Shown here piece after piece: positions 7,944 through 16,992 of a DNA stretch of 48,179 nucleotides. How positions within the stretch are numbered: the first letter of the stretch is position 1; the number at the start of each line of letters is the position of its first letter. A program made the translations under genes and the position numbers. Below the pieces are notes generated by a model. The model was not told where the DNA came from. It saw only the letters and a program-made list of their open reading frames with translations, and made no database searches. This DNA comes from REEB95 sp050729835 (GTDB lineage: Bacteria; Pseudomonadota; Alphaproteobacteria; ATCC43930; CGMCC-115725), in assembly GCA_050729835.1 (NCBI GenBank), contig JBOHLS010000021.1:1-48179 (forward strand). Reading direction: 5' to 3'.

Positions 7944-8032
7944 GGCCCCCCTCCCCCGACTTTTTTATTCGTGCGCCATTATCGAATTAGTTCGAGGTCG
8001 AAGCAAGCGGCAAAACCGGCGGCGGTCGGCCG

Positions 8033-8110
8033 TTAGCCGGCAACGGTCGCGCCGCCGTCGACCACGATGCTTTGGCCGGCGATGAAGCGACCGCCGCCGT
8101 CGTTCACGAT
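8033..8110 (-). pseudogene. Scrap of a short-chain dehydrogenase (SDR) C-terminus
   Basis: Read leftward, the last ~17 codons before TAA (8033-8035) give FIAGQSIVVDGGATVAG, the signature ending of FabG-like SDR proteins (..ITGQ..VVDGG..). About eight plausible SDR codons precede it, then the match is lost where the upstream region of the maiA-like gene begins. Only this end remains, between a Liv operon and an opposite-strand gene, so it is a relic of a deleted gene. The rest of the long open frame on this strand (to 8896) is antisense to the GST gene and not SDR-like. Confidence 0.65.
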
Positions 8111-8185
8111 GCCGCGATGCCGCGCACCCGACCGGTTGCGGAAAACCGCCGCGGCATGCGAGCCTCGCGGCCGGGAGGAACCGCC

Positions 8186-8839
8186 ATGACGATGAAGCTC
8201 TTCACTTACTATCGCTCGCAGGCGAGCTATCGCGTCCGCATCGCCCTCAATCTCAAAGGCCTCAAGCGCGAGGACACGTTCCTGCATCTCGAGCACGGCG
8301 ACCAGTACGCGCCCGGTTACAAGAAGCTCAACCCCCAAGCCGTCGTCCCGACGTTGTTCGACGGCGATCAAAAGCTGTTCCAGTCGCTGGCGATCCTCGA
8401 ATACCTGGATGAAACCCACCCCAAGCCGCCGCTGCTGCCGCAAGGCGCGGCCGCCCGTGCCTGGGTCCGCGGCCTGGCGCTGATCAACGTCGCAGATTCC
8501 CATCCGCTGATCGTGCCGCGGGTGCGCAACTATCTCACCGGCACGCTCAATGTTTCCGACGAGCAGCGGCTCGCCTGGATTCAGCATTGGCTCGCGCTCG
8601 GTCTCGAGGCGATGGAAACCCTGCTTGCCGAGCACAAGGAAAGCGGCAAGCTCTGCCACGGCGACACGCCGACCTTGGCCGATATCTGTCTCGTGACGCA
8701 GGTGTTCCCGGCAAAAATGTTCAAGGTCAAGCTCGAGCCCTATCCGCGCGCGGTGCGCATCTACGACACTTGCATGGCGATTCCCGCCTTTGCCGACGCC
8801 GCGCCGCCGAAGCAGCCGGACGCCGAAAAAGCCGCATAA
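8186..8839 (+). CDS. maiA: Maleylacetoacetate isomerase-like glutathione S-transferase
   Basis: A 217-residue zeta-class GST. It opens KLFTYYRSQASYRVRIALNL, the position of the zeta-class SSxxxRVRIAL active-site motif, with Ser but no Cys. It continues with the glutathione-site elements LNPQAVVPTLFDG and FQSLAILEYLDE and an all-helical C-terminal domain with TPTLADICLVTQVF. Maleylacetoacetate isomerases convert maleylacetoacetate to fumarylacetoacetate in tyrosine/homogentisate breakdown; no other gene of that pathway is present, so the role is by family only. ATG 8186 is preferred: a GGGAGG ribosome site precedes it and the protein then begins where the family does. An upstream in-frame start at 8072 would add 38 unrelated residues. 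Confidence 0.82.
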   Translation: MTMKLFTYYRSQASYRVRIALNLKGLKREDTFLHLEHGDQYAPGYKKLNPQAVVPTLFDGDQKLFQSLAILEYLDETHPKPPLLPQGAAARAWVRGLALINVADSHPLIVPRVRNYLTGTLNVSDEQRLAWIQHWLALGLEAMETLLAEHKESGKLCHGDTPTLADICLVTQVFPAKMFKVKLEPYPRAVRIYDTCMAIPAFADAAPPKQPDAEKAA

Positions 8840-8928
8840 AACGCGGCGACATCCGACCGGCACCGCATGACACGCATGCTCGGGCGGGCGTCGCACCCCG
8901 CCGAGCCGCGTGGTACATAGCGTCTCCC

Positions 8929-10164
8929 ATGGCGGTTTTCACCGACATTGCCGGACCGCGGTCGCGCAACGCGAAGATCATCGGCCTGGTCAGCGGCGCG
9001 CATTTCGTCAGCCACGTCTACATGCTGGTCCTGCCGCCGCTCTTCGCTTTCGTCCGCAGGGACTATGCAGTGAGCTATGCCGAGCTCGGCATCGCCATCG
9101 CCGCGTTCAACGTCGTCTCGCTGGTGTTCCAGCCGCCAGCCGGGTTTCTCGCCGACCGCTTCGGCGCGCGGCGGCTGCTGATCGGCGGGCTGCTGTTGAG
9201 CGGCGTCGGCGTGATTGTCGTCGGCTTGGTGCCGTCCTATGGGGCGCTGGTCGGCGGCATGGCATTGATGGGGCTGGCCAACACCACCTACCATCCGGCC
9301 GATTACTCGATCCTGTCGCATTCGATCCCGGGCAAGCGGATCGGCCAGGCCTTCTCGATCCACACCTTCTTCGGCACGTTTGGCACCGCCATCGCGCCGG
9401 TCACCATGCTGTTCCTGGCGAAATTGTGGGGCTGGCACGGCGCGTTCGTCGGCGTGTCCGTCTTCGGCTTCGGCATGGCGCTGGTCCTGCTGCTCAATCG
9501 CGACGCGCTGCCGAAGCCGGTCGCCATCCCGCACGCCGCACAGCCGTCCGCGGCCGCGGCGCATAAAATCGGCTGGCGCCTGTTGTTCTCGCCGCCGATC
9601 GTCCGCAACGTCGCCTTCTTCGTCATCCTGTCGATGGCGACCGGCGGGATCAGCGGATTCTCCATCGTGGCCTTGGGCGCGCTTTATGGCACGCCGCTCG
9701 CCACGGCGAATTTCGTCCTGTCGGCGTACTTGCTGTGCAATGCGTTGGGCGTGCTCGTCGGCGGTTATGTCGCCACGCGCGCCCGGCGCCACGAATTCGT
9801 CGCCGGCGCCGGCTTCATCGGCAGCGGCGCGCTCATCCTGCTGGTCGGTCTCGTCGACATGGGGGCCGGTATCCTCGTCGCAGTGATGGCGTTGAGCGGC
9901 TTTCTCAACGGTGTCATCCAGCCGTCACGCGACATGATCGTACGCGCCGCGACCCCGCCGGGCTCGTTCGGCAAGGTCTTCGGTTTCGTCTCGACGGGAT
10001 TCAATATCGCGGGCATCGTCGCACCGCTGCTGTTCGGCTGGCTGATGGACCAGGCGCATCCGCGCGTCGTCTTCCTGGTCGTCGCCGGCCTGACGCTGTT
10101 GTCGCTGCCGCTGCTCACCGGCAAGCCGGCGCGTCTGCCGGAGGCGACCGCAGCCGCGGACTAG
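8929..10164 (+). CDS. Major facilitator superfamily transporter
   Basis: A 411-residue protein with about twelve hydrophobic helices in two six-helix halves joined by a cytoplasmic loop around residue 200 (AIPHAAQPSAAAAHKIGWR). The MFS loop 2-3 motif is present as GFLADRFGARRLLIGG. Loop 4-5 holds NTTYHPADYSILS, a stretch shared with fosmidomycin-resistance (Fsr)-like MFS carriers. ATG 8929 is used; it leaves a short soluble N-terminus before helix 1. The gene follows the GST gene by 89 bases on the same strand, and co-transcription is possible. Substrate unknown; Fsr-like carriers export small drugs or metabolites. Confidence 0.82.
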   Translation: MAVFTDIAGPRSRNAKIIGLVSGAHFVSHVYMLVLPPLFAFVRRDYAVSYAELGIAIAAFNVVSLVFQPPAGFLADRFGARRLLIGGLLLSGVGVIVVGLVPSYGALVGGMALMGLANTTYHPADYSILSHSIPGKRIGQAFSIHTFFGTFGTAIAPVTMLFLAKLWGWHGAFVGVSVFGFGMALVLLLNRDALPKPVAIPHAAQPSAAAAHKIGWRLLFSPPIVRNVAFFVILSMATGGISGFSIVALGALYGTPLATANFVLSAYLLCNALGVLVGGYVATRARRHEFVAGAGFIGSGALILLVGLVDMGAGILVAVMALSGFLNGVIQPSRDMIVRAATPPGSFGKVFGFVSTGFNIAGIVAPLLFGWLMDQAHPRVVFLVVAGLTLLSLPLLTGKPARLPEATAAAD

Positions 10165-10177
10165 CGGGCCGCCCGCT

Positions 10178-10291
10178 TCAGCTGCGACGCTGGGCGCGGA
10201 GCAGCAGCCGGCCTTCGCACCACTGCCAGGCGAAGAGTGCGCCGCCCGAAAGCACGCCAAGAATGGCGCACAGGGCAAGGCCCGCTTTCAT
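10178..10291 (-). CDS. Small single-pass membrane protein (37 codons)
   Basis: An ATG at 10291 overlaps the hpnK stop in an ATGA junction and opens a 37-residue frame: MKAGLALCAILGVLSGGALF, then AWQWCEGRLLLRAQRRS. The first 22 residues form one hydrophobic segment, and a basic tail follows. The 4-base coupling to hpnK and the membrane-anchor composition argue for a real small protein, perhaps an inner-membrane partner in the hopanoid locus. No named family was recognised and chance cannot be excluded at this length. Confidence 0.5.
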   Translation of the reverse strand: MKAGLALCAILGVLSGGALFAWQWCEGRLLLRAQRRS

Positions 10292-11154
10292 GCGGGCGCC
10301 TCCGTCAAGGCGGCAAAGGGGATCGGGTGCACGCCGCTCCGCCGCACGGTTTCGACGACAGCGGCGTCGACCAGCGCTTCGAACTCACCGCGGCAGGCAT
10401 AATTTTGCGGCCAGGAGCCAGGCCCGCTCCACCGCTCGACTGCGGCGTGCACGTAAAGCTCGGACACGCCCTCCGGCAGATTGGCAAGATACCGGGCGAC
10501 GCGCTTGGCGCGCATGTCGCCGGTATCGCTCAAGCCGAGGACGCGATCGTTGCAGCGGATTCCGGCGCGATCAAGTTGCCGACGCAGCGAGCGCGCCCAG
10601 GGCCCCTGGCTGGCCCAGGCAAATAGGCGCTGGGCCAGGCGATCGCCGGCGGCGCGCCAGCTCTCGATCGGTCGCTCGGTCGGCACGCGCACGGCCTTGA
10701 TGCCGTATTCCGGTGCCACGCGAACCAGCGTCGCGGCAACGGTCGGATGAACGTGAAAATGGTGGTGCGAGTTGACGTGATCGAGCGCGATGCCGGTCTT
10801 GCGAAAAAGTTCGAGCTGGGCGCGGATCTCGCGTTCAAGCTGCGCGCGCGCCCGGGGCCGGCAGAAGATGGCGATCCCGGCCGCCGTCACGTTCGTCGGA
10901 AACCGGCCGTCCGATCCGACGAGATCGGGAATCTGCTCCGGCGGCAACGCCGGCTGGCCGTCGACCAGCACGAGATGGAGCCCGACGCCGAGACGCGGCA
11001 GGCGCTTGGCGCGGTCGACTGCGTCGGCCGCCGCCGGCGCCGTAACCATCAGGCTCGCCGCCGAAAGGATGCCGCGACAGTGCGCTTGCTCGACGGCTTC
11101 GTTTACCGCGGGCGCCAGGCCGAAATCGTCGGCGGTCACGATCAGCTGCTTCAC
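10288..11154 (-). CDS. hpnK: HpnK-like hopanoid-associated YdjC/ChbG-family deacetylase
   Basis: A 288-residue protein (from GTG 11154) of the YdjC/ChbG family. The N-terminal metal-site motif LIVTADDFGLAPAVNEAV is clear, as is the second metal motif DHVNSHHHFHVHPTV. The TAASLMV-type segment and spacing match HpnK, which is encoded with hopanoid-lipid glycosylation genes (HpnI, HpnJ) and deacetylates the N-acetylglucosaminyl-hopanoid intermediate. The start is uncertain: ATG 11178 is in frame but lies inside the preceding hpnI remnant, whereas GTG 11154 begins the protein exactly at the family start (MKQLIVTADDFG). hpnJ and most of hpnI are not here, so the pathway is incomplete in this window. 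Confidence 0.85.
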   Translation of the reverse strand: MKQLIVTADDFGLAPAVNEAVEQAHCRGILSAASLMVTAPAAADAVDRAKRLPRLGVGLHLVLVDGQPALPPEQIPDLVGSDGRFPTNVTAAGIAIFCRPRARAQLEREIRAQLELFRKTGIALDHVNSHHHFHVHPTVAATLVRVAPEYGIKAVRVPTERPIESWRAAGDRLAQRLFAWASQGPWARSLRRQLDRAGIRCNDRVLGLSDTGDMRAKRVARYLANLPEGVSELYVHAAVERWSGPGSWPQNYACRGEFEALVDAAVVETVRRSGVHPIPFAALTEAPA

Positions 11155-11167
11155 GCTCCCGCCATTA

Positions 11168-11374
11168 TCACGACGCATACCGACTCGCCAGCGGGATCAG
11201 CCGGCCGATCGCGAAATCGCGGTTGCGCCAACGCACGTTGCTGCCGCCGAAGTTCACAACCCAGACCGCGAAGCACGAGCATTCGCGCACCGGGATCGGC
11301 CAGAGACAAGGCGGGACGACCGCGAAACGCACGCGCAGCGCAAAGTGAAGCGCGAGGCGAAGGACGACCGGCAC
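11168..11374 (-). pseudogene. hpnI: C-terminal remnant of an HpnI-like glycosyltransferase
   Basis: About 68 codons read RLALHFALRVRFAVV, then LWPIPVRECSCFAVW, then GGSNVRWRNRDFAIG and LIPL before TGA. This is the ending of HpnI/ceramide-glucosyltransferase proteins: a membrane segment, a pre-membrane P(V/L)RDLL-like motif, an (F)GxxVxWR block and a final GRLIPL. Just upstream in frame is a TGA, and then the yjbQ gene, so the catalytic GT2 domain (~300 residues) is gone. It directly precedes hpnK, as hpnI precedes hpnJK in hopanoid clusters. Deletion of the 5' part, possibly with the yjbQ junction, is inferred. Confidence 0.65.
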
Positions 11375-11406
11375 CGCAATCGTTCAGTGGTTATGCAAAA
11401 AATGCG

Positions 11407-11826
11407 TCACTCCCCGACCAGGTGGAGGACAATCTCGCGGCGATGGGCGCGTCGTCGGTGCTCGACCAAATAAATCCCCTGCCAAGTGCCGAGCAGCATC
11501 CGTCCTTGTCCGACGGGCACCGACAGCTGCACCGGCAAGAGGGCGGCCCGCGCGTGCGCCGGCATGTCGTCCGCCCCCTCGTCGTCATGCCGCCAGCGCG
11601 ACCGGTCCTCGGGCGCCAGCCCGGCCATGAAATCCGCCAGATCGGCGCGAACCTCGGGGGCCGCGTTTTCCTGGATCAGCAGCGAAGCCGAGGTATGCCG
11701 GACAAACAGCGTCAGCAACCCGGTCGCGATCCCCTGCTTGGCGACCCATGCCGCAGCCTGGGCCGTCAGCTCGTAGAAGCCCTGGCCCGAGGTCGCGATC
11801 TCGATCCGTCCTTGTGCCACCCGCAT
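11407..11826 (-). CDS. yjbQ: YjbQ/UPF0047 family protein (secondary thiamine-phosphate synthase type)
   Basis: A 139-residue single-domain protein, the usual length for UPF0047. The family motifs are intact: LLTLFVRHTSASLLIQENA (His/Ser site), HDDEGADDMPAHARA (metal and acidic loop) and LGTWQGIYLVEHR near the end. Members form trimers and have weak thiamine-phosphate synthase activity; the true physiological reaction is unsettled. ATG 11826 gives the standard N-terminus (MRVAQGRIEIATSGQGFYEL). It is divergent from rpmG across a ~100-base gap and is followed on its own strand by the hpnI remnant. Confidence 0.88.
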   Translation of the reverse strand: MRVAQGRIEIATSGQGFYELTAQAAAWVAKQGIATGLLTLFVRHTSASLLIQENAAPEVRADLADFMAGLAPEDRSRWRHDDEGADDMPAHARAALLPVQLSVPVGQGRMLLGTWQGIYLVEHRRRAHRREIVLHLVGE

Positions 11827-11864
11827 AGCGGCCGTTTCCCTGTCGTTTTACCGCACCGGCCGGC

Positions 11865-11893
11865 TTGAAATGGGGCCCTGCCGGCGCTATGGT
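11865..11893 (+). promoter_or_regulatory. Sigma-70-type promoter for rpmG
   Basis: TTGAAA (11865-11870) and TATGGT (11888-11893) are separated by exactly 17 bases and lie 36 bases before the rpmG start. The -35 box matches consensus at 5 of 6 positions and the -10 box at 4 of 6. Assigned from sequence only. Confidence 0.5.
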
Positions 11894-11928
11894 CCGGCCC
11901 TTCTTCCATTCTTTCGCGGATCGACGCC

Positions 11929-12099
11929 ATGGCCAAGGGCGGCTCAATCATCGTCAAGCTCGTCAGCAGCGCGGACACCGGATTCTTTTACGTGACGCAC
12001 AAGAACCCGCGCGGCGTCAAGACCGAGAAGCTCGAGCTCAAGAAATACGATCCGATCGCCAGGAAGCACGTCGTCTTCAAGGAATCCAAGATCAAATAG
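11929..12099 (+). CDS. rpmG: 50S ribosomal protein L33
   Basis: A 56-residue, Lys-rich protein starting MAKGGSIIVKLVSSADTGFF and containing YVTHKNPR and LKKYDPIARKHVVFKES, the L33 pattern throughout. It is a component of the large ribosomal subunit near the E site. The zinc-ribbon Cys pairs of C+ L33 forms are absent, so this is the Cys-free, zinc-independent type. The gene stands alone with its own likely promoter (11865-11893) and a terminator at 12124-12151. Confidence 0.95.
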   Translation: MAKGGSIIVKLVSSADTGFFYVTHKNPRGVKTEKLELKKYDPIARKHVVFKESKIK

Positions 12100-12123
12100 G
12101 CGTCGGCATGCCGGGGCGATGAA

Positions 12124-12151
12124 AAAAGCCGCATCTCAGGATGCGGCTTTT
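12124..12151. terminator. Bidirectional intrinsic terminator between rpmG and pleD
   Basis: GCCGCATC (12128-12135) and GATGCGGC (12140-12147) form a perfect 8-bp stem with a TCAG loop, flanked by AAAA on the left and TTTT on the right. Each strand therefore carries a stem followed by a T run. It lies 25 bases after rpmG and 29 bases beyond the pleD stop, so it can serve both convergent genes. Confidence 0.9.
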
Positions 12152-12179
12152 CGTTATCCGGCTTGGCGGGCCGCCGCGA

Positions 12180-13574
<1,395 letters not shown>

Positions 13575-13584
13575 GTCGGTTCGC

Positions 13585-13953
13585 TCAATTCAGGAAACGG
13601 GCGACGGTCTGGAGGAAATTGGCAACCGAGATCGGCTTGGCGATGTAGGCCTCGCATCCGCCTTCGCGGATCTTCTCCTCGTCGCCCTTCATCGCGAAGG
13701 CGGTCACGGCGATCACCGGTATGGCACGCAGCTCCTCGTCTTCCTTGATCCATTTCGTCACCTCGAGGCCGGACACCTCGGGCAGCTGGATATCCATCAG
13801 GATGAGATCGGGGTGGTGCTGGCGCGCGAGCTTCAGCGCTTCCATGCCGTCCTTGGTCTGCAGGATGTCGTAGCCATGCGCTTCCAGCAAATCGTGGAAG
13901 AGCTTCATATTGAGGTCATTGTCCTCGACGATGAGGACTCGCTTGCTGGTCAT
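13585..13953 (-). CDS. divK: DivK single-domain cell-cycle response regulator
   Basis: 122 residues, all receiver domain: acidic pocket VLIVEDNDLNMKLFHDLL, acceptor D54 in LMDIQLPEVSG, T/A switch VTAFAMKGDEEK and K in IAKPIS. ILQTKDGMEAL and GCEAYIAKPI match DivK specifically. In Caulobacter, DivK is phosphorylated by PleC/DivJ and acts through DivL-CckA to lower CtrA activity. The ATG at 13953 gives the standard MTSKRVLIVEDND start; a longer frame to 13977 adds eight residues not seen in the family. It is the first gene of the divK-pleD operon. Confidence 0.95.
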   Translation of the reverse strand: MTSKRVLIVEDNDLNMKLFHDLLEAHGYDILQTKDGMEALKLARQHHPDLILMDIQLPEVSGLEVTKWIKEDEELRAIPVIAVTAFAMKGDEEKIREGGCEAYIAKPISVANFLQTVARFLN

Positions 13954-14004
13954 ATGAATGTTCCCGTCCCCGTCCACTGCGCGATGGAATGCTCGGCAGA
14001 ACCG

Positions 14005-14035
14005 TATCCTAGGGATAAGTAGTTAAAAGATTATA
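14005..14035 (-). promoter_or_regulatory. divK-pleD promoter region: consensus -10 and a palindrome
   Basis: On the minus strand TATAAT (complement of 14030-14035) lies about 75 bases before the divK start. Just downstream of it is a TATCC-TAG-GGATA inverted repeat (14005-14017). The area is AT-rich. No good -35 box is visible 16-18 bases upstream, so an activator may be needed. Confidence 0.4.
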
Positions 14036-14145
14036 CGGACGACCCCCGAGCTTACCGCCGTATTGCCTGCCGCAGGACGCCGTCTGCCCATTTCATACGT
14101 TCACGGGTCTTAACATTTGGTAACCATACCGCGAAATCAGGCGCC

Positions 14146-15045
14146 CTAGCAGCCCGGACGGGGCAGTTTCCTGATGTCGCTGAGTATCGCTCCGATGACG
14201 TAATCGCTGTAATCGAGCTTCATATCCTGGGTCACGCCGTTCTCCAGGAGCCGCATGCTGAGCTCGTAGTCGGGCTCGGCCTGGTCGGCCGCGCCGCTGC
14301 CGCTGGCCGGGAAGAAGGCCAGGCGGATGGGCCAGGCCCTATGCTGCAGCAGCGGGTCGTCAAGCGGCTTGGGCGCCTTGGCGCCGGGCGGCGGCAGCGC
14401 GCCGCCGATAAAGGCCGAAACCTGGCCCGCGTTCTCGACGTCGGAGCCGTCGAAGACGTAGCGGGAAATGAACTGCTGATGCGCCTCGGCGGCGGCGATC
14501 AGGACCAGCGTATGCGCCGTCGGGAAGATCACGCCCGGCTTCAGGACCAGCGTCGTGGCCTCGGGCTTGGTGAACTCCGCCACCCCGCCCTTGCCCGGGC
14601 CGTCGAGATGCGCCTCGCCGCGGATTTCGGTATCGATCTCGCCGTTGCGCAATCGGCGCTCGTTGAAGCGATAGCGCAGGCCGTCCTTCGATTCATAGGT
14701 GACGACCGTCGAACTGATGTCGGTGGCGTCCTCCTCGGCATAGGAGATGCGCAGGTGAAACCGTTCCTCGAGGGTCCAGCCGTCGCAGGTCTCGCCCCAT
14801 TTATAGAACATTGCGCCGTTGGCGCCGACAACGCCGCTCGCCGACTTCGCGGAATCGAGCGTCAGGTTGTAAAGCGCCTCGTGCGGATCGATGGCGATGT
14901 TGGCGGCCCAGGCCGGGACCGCGGCAACGGCCAAGGCCGTCACTAGGGCAAGCCGCCTGCCGTGCCGTGCGATCCTGTGCTGCTTACCCACCTGCGTGCC
15001 CGCTGCGACCTGGCGAACCGTCTCGCTCGCGGACGAGGCTAGCAC
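14146..15045 (-). CDS. eipB: EipB-family (DUF1849) periplasmic envelope-integrity protein
   Basis: A 299-residue protein with a signal peptide ending near residue 47 (RRLALVTALAVAAVPAWA) and a DUF1849 body: HEALYNLTL, the WGETCDGWTLEERFHL segment and EFTKPEATTLVL. Brucella EipB forms a spiral-like beta structure in the periplasm, is needed for envelope integrity and has a conserved disulfide. Here the two candidate cysteines are C87 (GETCDGW) and C299, the final residue, which fits that bond. GTG 15045 is used because a GGAGG lies about 12 bases before it; GTG 14991 is also possible and would shorten the n-region. It is 34 bases after aspS on the same strand. Confidence 0.85.
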   Translation of the reverse strand: MLASSASETVRQVAAGTQVGKQHRIARHGRRLALVTALAVAAVPAWAANIAIDPHEALYNLTLDSAKSASGVVGANGAMFYKWGETCDGWTLEERFHLRISYAEEDATDISSTVVTYESKDGLRYRFNERRLRNGEIDTEIRGEAHLDGPGKGGVAEFTKPEATTLVLKPGVIFPTAHTLVLIAAAEAHQQFISRYVFDGSDVENAGQVSAFIGGALPPPGAKAPKPLDDPLLQHRAWPIRLAFFPASGSGAADQAEPDYELSMRLLENGVTQDMKLDYSDYVIGAILSDIRKLPRPGC

Positions 15046-15079
15046 GGCACCGCGCGGCCCTCCACCGCGCCAAAGCCGC

Positions 15080-16876
15080 TCAGCCCGGCTTCTTCGGCTC
15101 CTTTTCCGGCGGCAGCACCACGCGAATGTGAAGCTCGCGCAGCCGCTCGGGCGGCACCGGCGCCGGCGCCTGTATCAGCAAGTCCTGGGCCTGCTGGTTC
15201 ATCGGGAAGGCAACGACTTCGCGGATATTGGGCGTGTCGGCGAGCAGCATGACGATGCGATCGATACCCGGCGCCGAGCCGCCATGCGGCGGCGCGCCGA
15301 ACTTGAAGGCATTGAGCATGCCGCCGAACCGGCTTTCGACGTCGGCGGCGCTGTAGCCGGCGATCGCGAACGCCTTGTACATGATGTCGGGGCGATGGTT
15401 GCGGATCGCGCCCGACGACAGCTCGACGCCGTTGCACACGATGTCGTACTGGAACGCCTTGATCGTCAGCGGGTCCTGGCTCTCGAGCGCGGCGAGGCCG
15501 CCTTGCGGCATCGAAAACGGATTGTGCGAGAACTCGATCTTGCCGGTCTCCTCGTTGCGCTCGTACATCGGGAAATCGACGATCCAGCAGAACTCGAACA
15601 CGCCGGCGCGCGTCAGGTTGAGGTCGCGGCCGAGCTTGACGCGCGCGGCGGCGGCGAACGGCCGGAACGTCGCCGGCTGCCCGGCGACGAAGAACACGGC
15701 GTCGCCGTCCTTGAGGCCGATCCGCGCCCGCAGGGTCTCGGTGCGCTCGGGGCCGAGATTGCTGGCGATCGGCCCGGCGCCTTCGGTGCCGCGGAAGAAG
15801 ATATAGCCCATGCCGGGCTGGCCTTCGTCCTGGGCCCAGCCGTTCATGCGATCGCAAAAAGCCCGATTGCCGCCGCCGGGCGCCGGGATCGCCCAGATCC
15901 GCGCCGCCGCGTCTTTGGCGACGATATTGGCGAACAGCTTGAACCCGCCGCCCTGGAAGATGTTCGTGACGTCCGCCATGACGATCGGATTGCGCAGGTC
16001 GGGCTTGTCGGTGCCGTATTTATGCAGCGCCTCGTCGAAGGCGATGCGCGGGAACGGCGGCTTGGTGACCGTGCGGCCCTTGGCGAATTCCTCGAACACG
16101 CCGGCCAGCACCGGCTCGATCGCGGTGAAGACGTCGTCCTGGGTGACGAAGCTCATCTCGAAGTCGAGCTGATAGAACTCGCCCGGAGAGCGATCCGCCC
16201 GGCTGGCCTCGTCGCGGAAGCAAGGCGCGATCTGGAAGTAGCGATCGAAGCCCGCCACCATCAGCAGCTGCTTGAACTGCTGCGGTGCCTGAGGCAGGGC
16301 ATAGAACTCCCCGGGATGGAGCCGGCTCGGCACCAGATAGTCGCGCGCGCCTTCGGGCGACGACGCGGTCAGGATCGGCGTCTGGAATTCGGTGAATCCG
16401 GCGGCGATCATGCGGCGACGGATCGAGGCGATGACTTGCGCGCGCAGGACGATGTTGGCATGCACGGATTCGCGCCGCAGATCGAGAAAACGGTATTTGA
16501 GGCGCATGTCCTCGGGATACTCGGCCTCGGTATTGACCGGGAGCGGTAGCGGCTCGGCCTCGGACTGGACTGCCAGTTCGGCGATCTGCAGCTCCACCGT
16601 GCCGGTCGGCAGCTTGGAATTGACCGTCGCGGGCGAGCGCCGGACCACCTGCCCGGTGACCGTGACCACGCTTTCGAGCTTCAGGGCGTCGGCCTGCTTG
16701 AACAGCGGGCTCGCCACGTCGATGACGCATTGCGTGACGCCGTAATGATCGCGCAAATCGATAAAGAGCAGCTGGCCGTGGTCGCGCTTGCGATGCACCC
16801 AGCCCGAAAGCCGCGCGGTCTTGCCTTCGTGGTCCGGCCGCAAGGCGCCGCAATTATGCGTCCGATAGAGATGCAT
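15080..16876 (-). CDS. aspS: Aspartyl-tRNA synthetase
   Basis: 598 residues, bacterial-type class II AspRS. The N-terminal OB anticodon domain covers 1-~110 (SGWVHRKRDHGQLLFIDLRD). Motif 1 lies around 140-180. Motif 2 is FRDEASRADRSPGEFYQLD. The bacterial GAD insertion spans ~290-415. Motif 3 is GSAPGIDRIVMLL near the C-terminus. It charges tRNA-Asp. The tRNA-contact segment reads RDHG (H33) rather than the RDLG of strictly discriminating enzymes. That is the pattern reported for non-discriminating AspRS, which also charge tRNA-Asn and rely on GatCAB amidation; no asnS or gat gene is in view. ATG 16876 gives the family start MHLYRTHNCG. Confidence 0.95.
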   Translation of the reverse strand: MHLYRTHNCGALRPDHEGKTARLSGWVHRKRDHGQLLFIDLRDHYGVTQCVIDVASPLFKQADALKLESVVTVTGQVVRRSPATVNSKLPTGTVELQIAELAVQSEAEPLPLPVNTEAEYPEDMRLKYRFLDLRRESVHANIVLRAQVIASIRRRMIAAGFTEFQTPILTASSPEGARDYLVPSRLHPGEFYALPQAPQQFKQLLMVAGFDRYFQIAPCFRDEASRADRSPGEFYQLDFEMSFVTQDDVFTAIEPVLAGVFEEFAKGRTVTKPPFPRIAFDEALHKYGTDKPDLRNPIVMADVTNIFQGGGFKLFANIVAKDAAARIWAIPAPGGGNRAFCDRMNGWAQDEGQPGMGYIFFRGTEGAGPIASNLGPERTETLRARIGLKDGDAVFFVAGQPATFRPFAAAARVKLGRDLNLTRAGVFEFCWIVDFPMYERNEETGKIEFSHNPFSMPQGGLAALESQDPLTIKAFQYDIVCNGVELSSGAIRNHRPDIMYKAFAIAGYSAADVESRFGGMLNAFKFGAPPHGGSAPGIDRIVMLLADTPNIREVVAFPMNQQAQDLLIQAPAPVPPERLRELHIRVVLPPEKEPKKPG

Positions 16877-16992
16877 CCGTCGATCCGTCCTGTGCGCGAG
16901 CGAGGCGAAAAGCGCATGGGAGCGGGCTTTTTGTCAAGCCGCGCGTCCTTTCGCGGTTTCTGGCGGCCGCCGATTCGGTGTATGAAGGCGGC

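Noticed and set aside
14109..14124. A CtrA-like TTAA...TAAC arrangement between divK and eipB
   Set aside because: The second half-site matches TTAA poorly at the required 7-base spacing, and it lies far upstream of divK beyond the -10 box.
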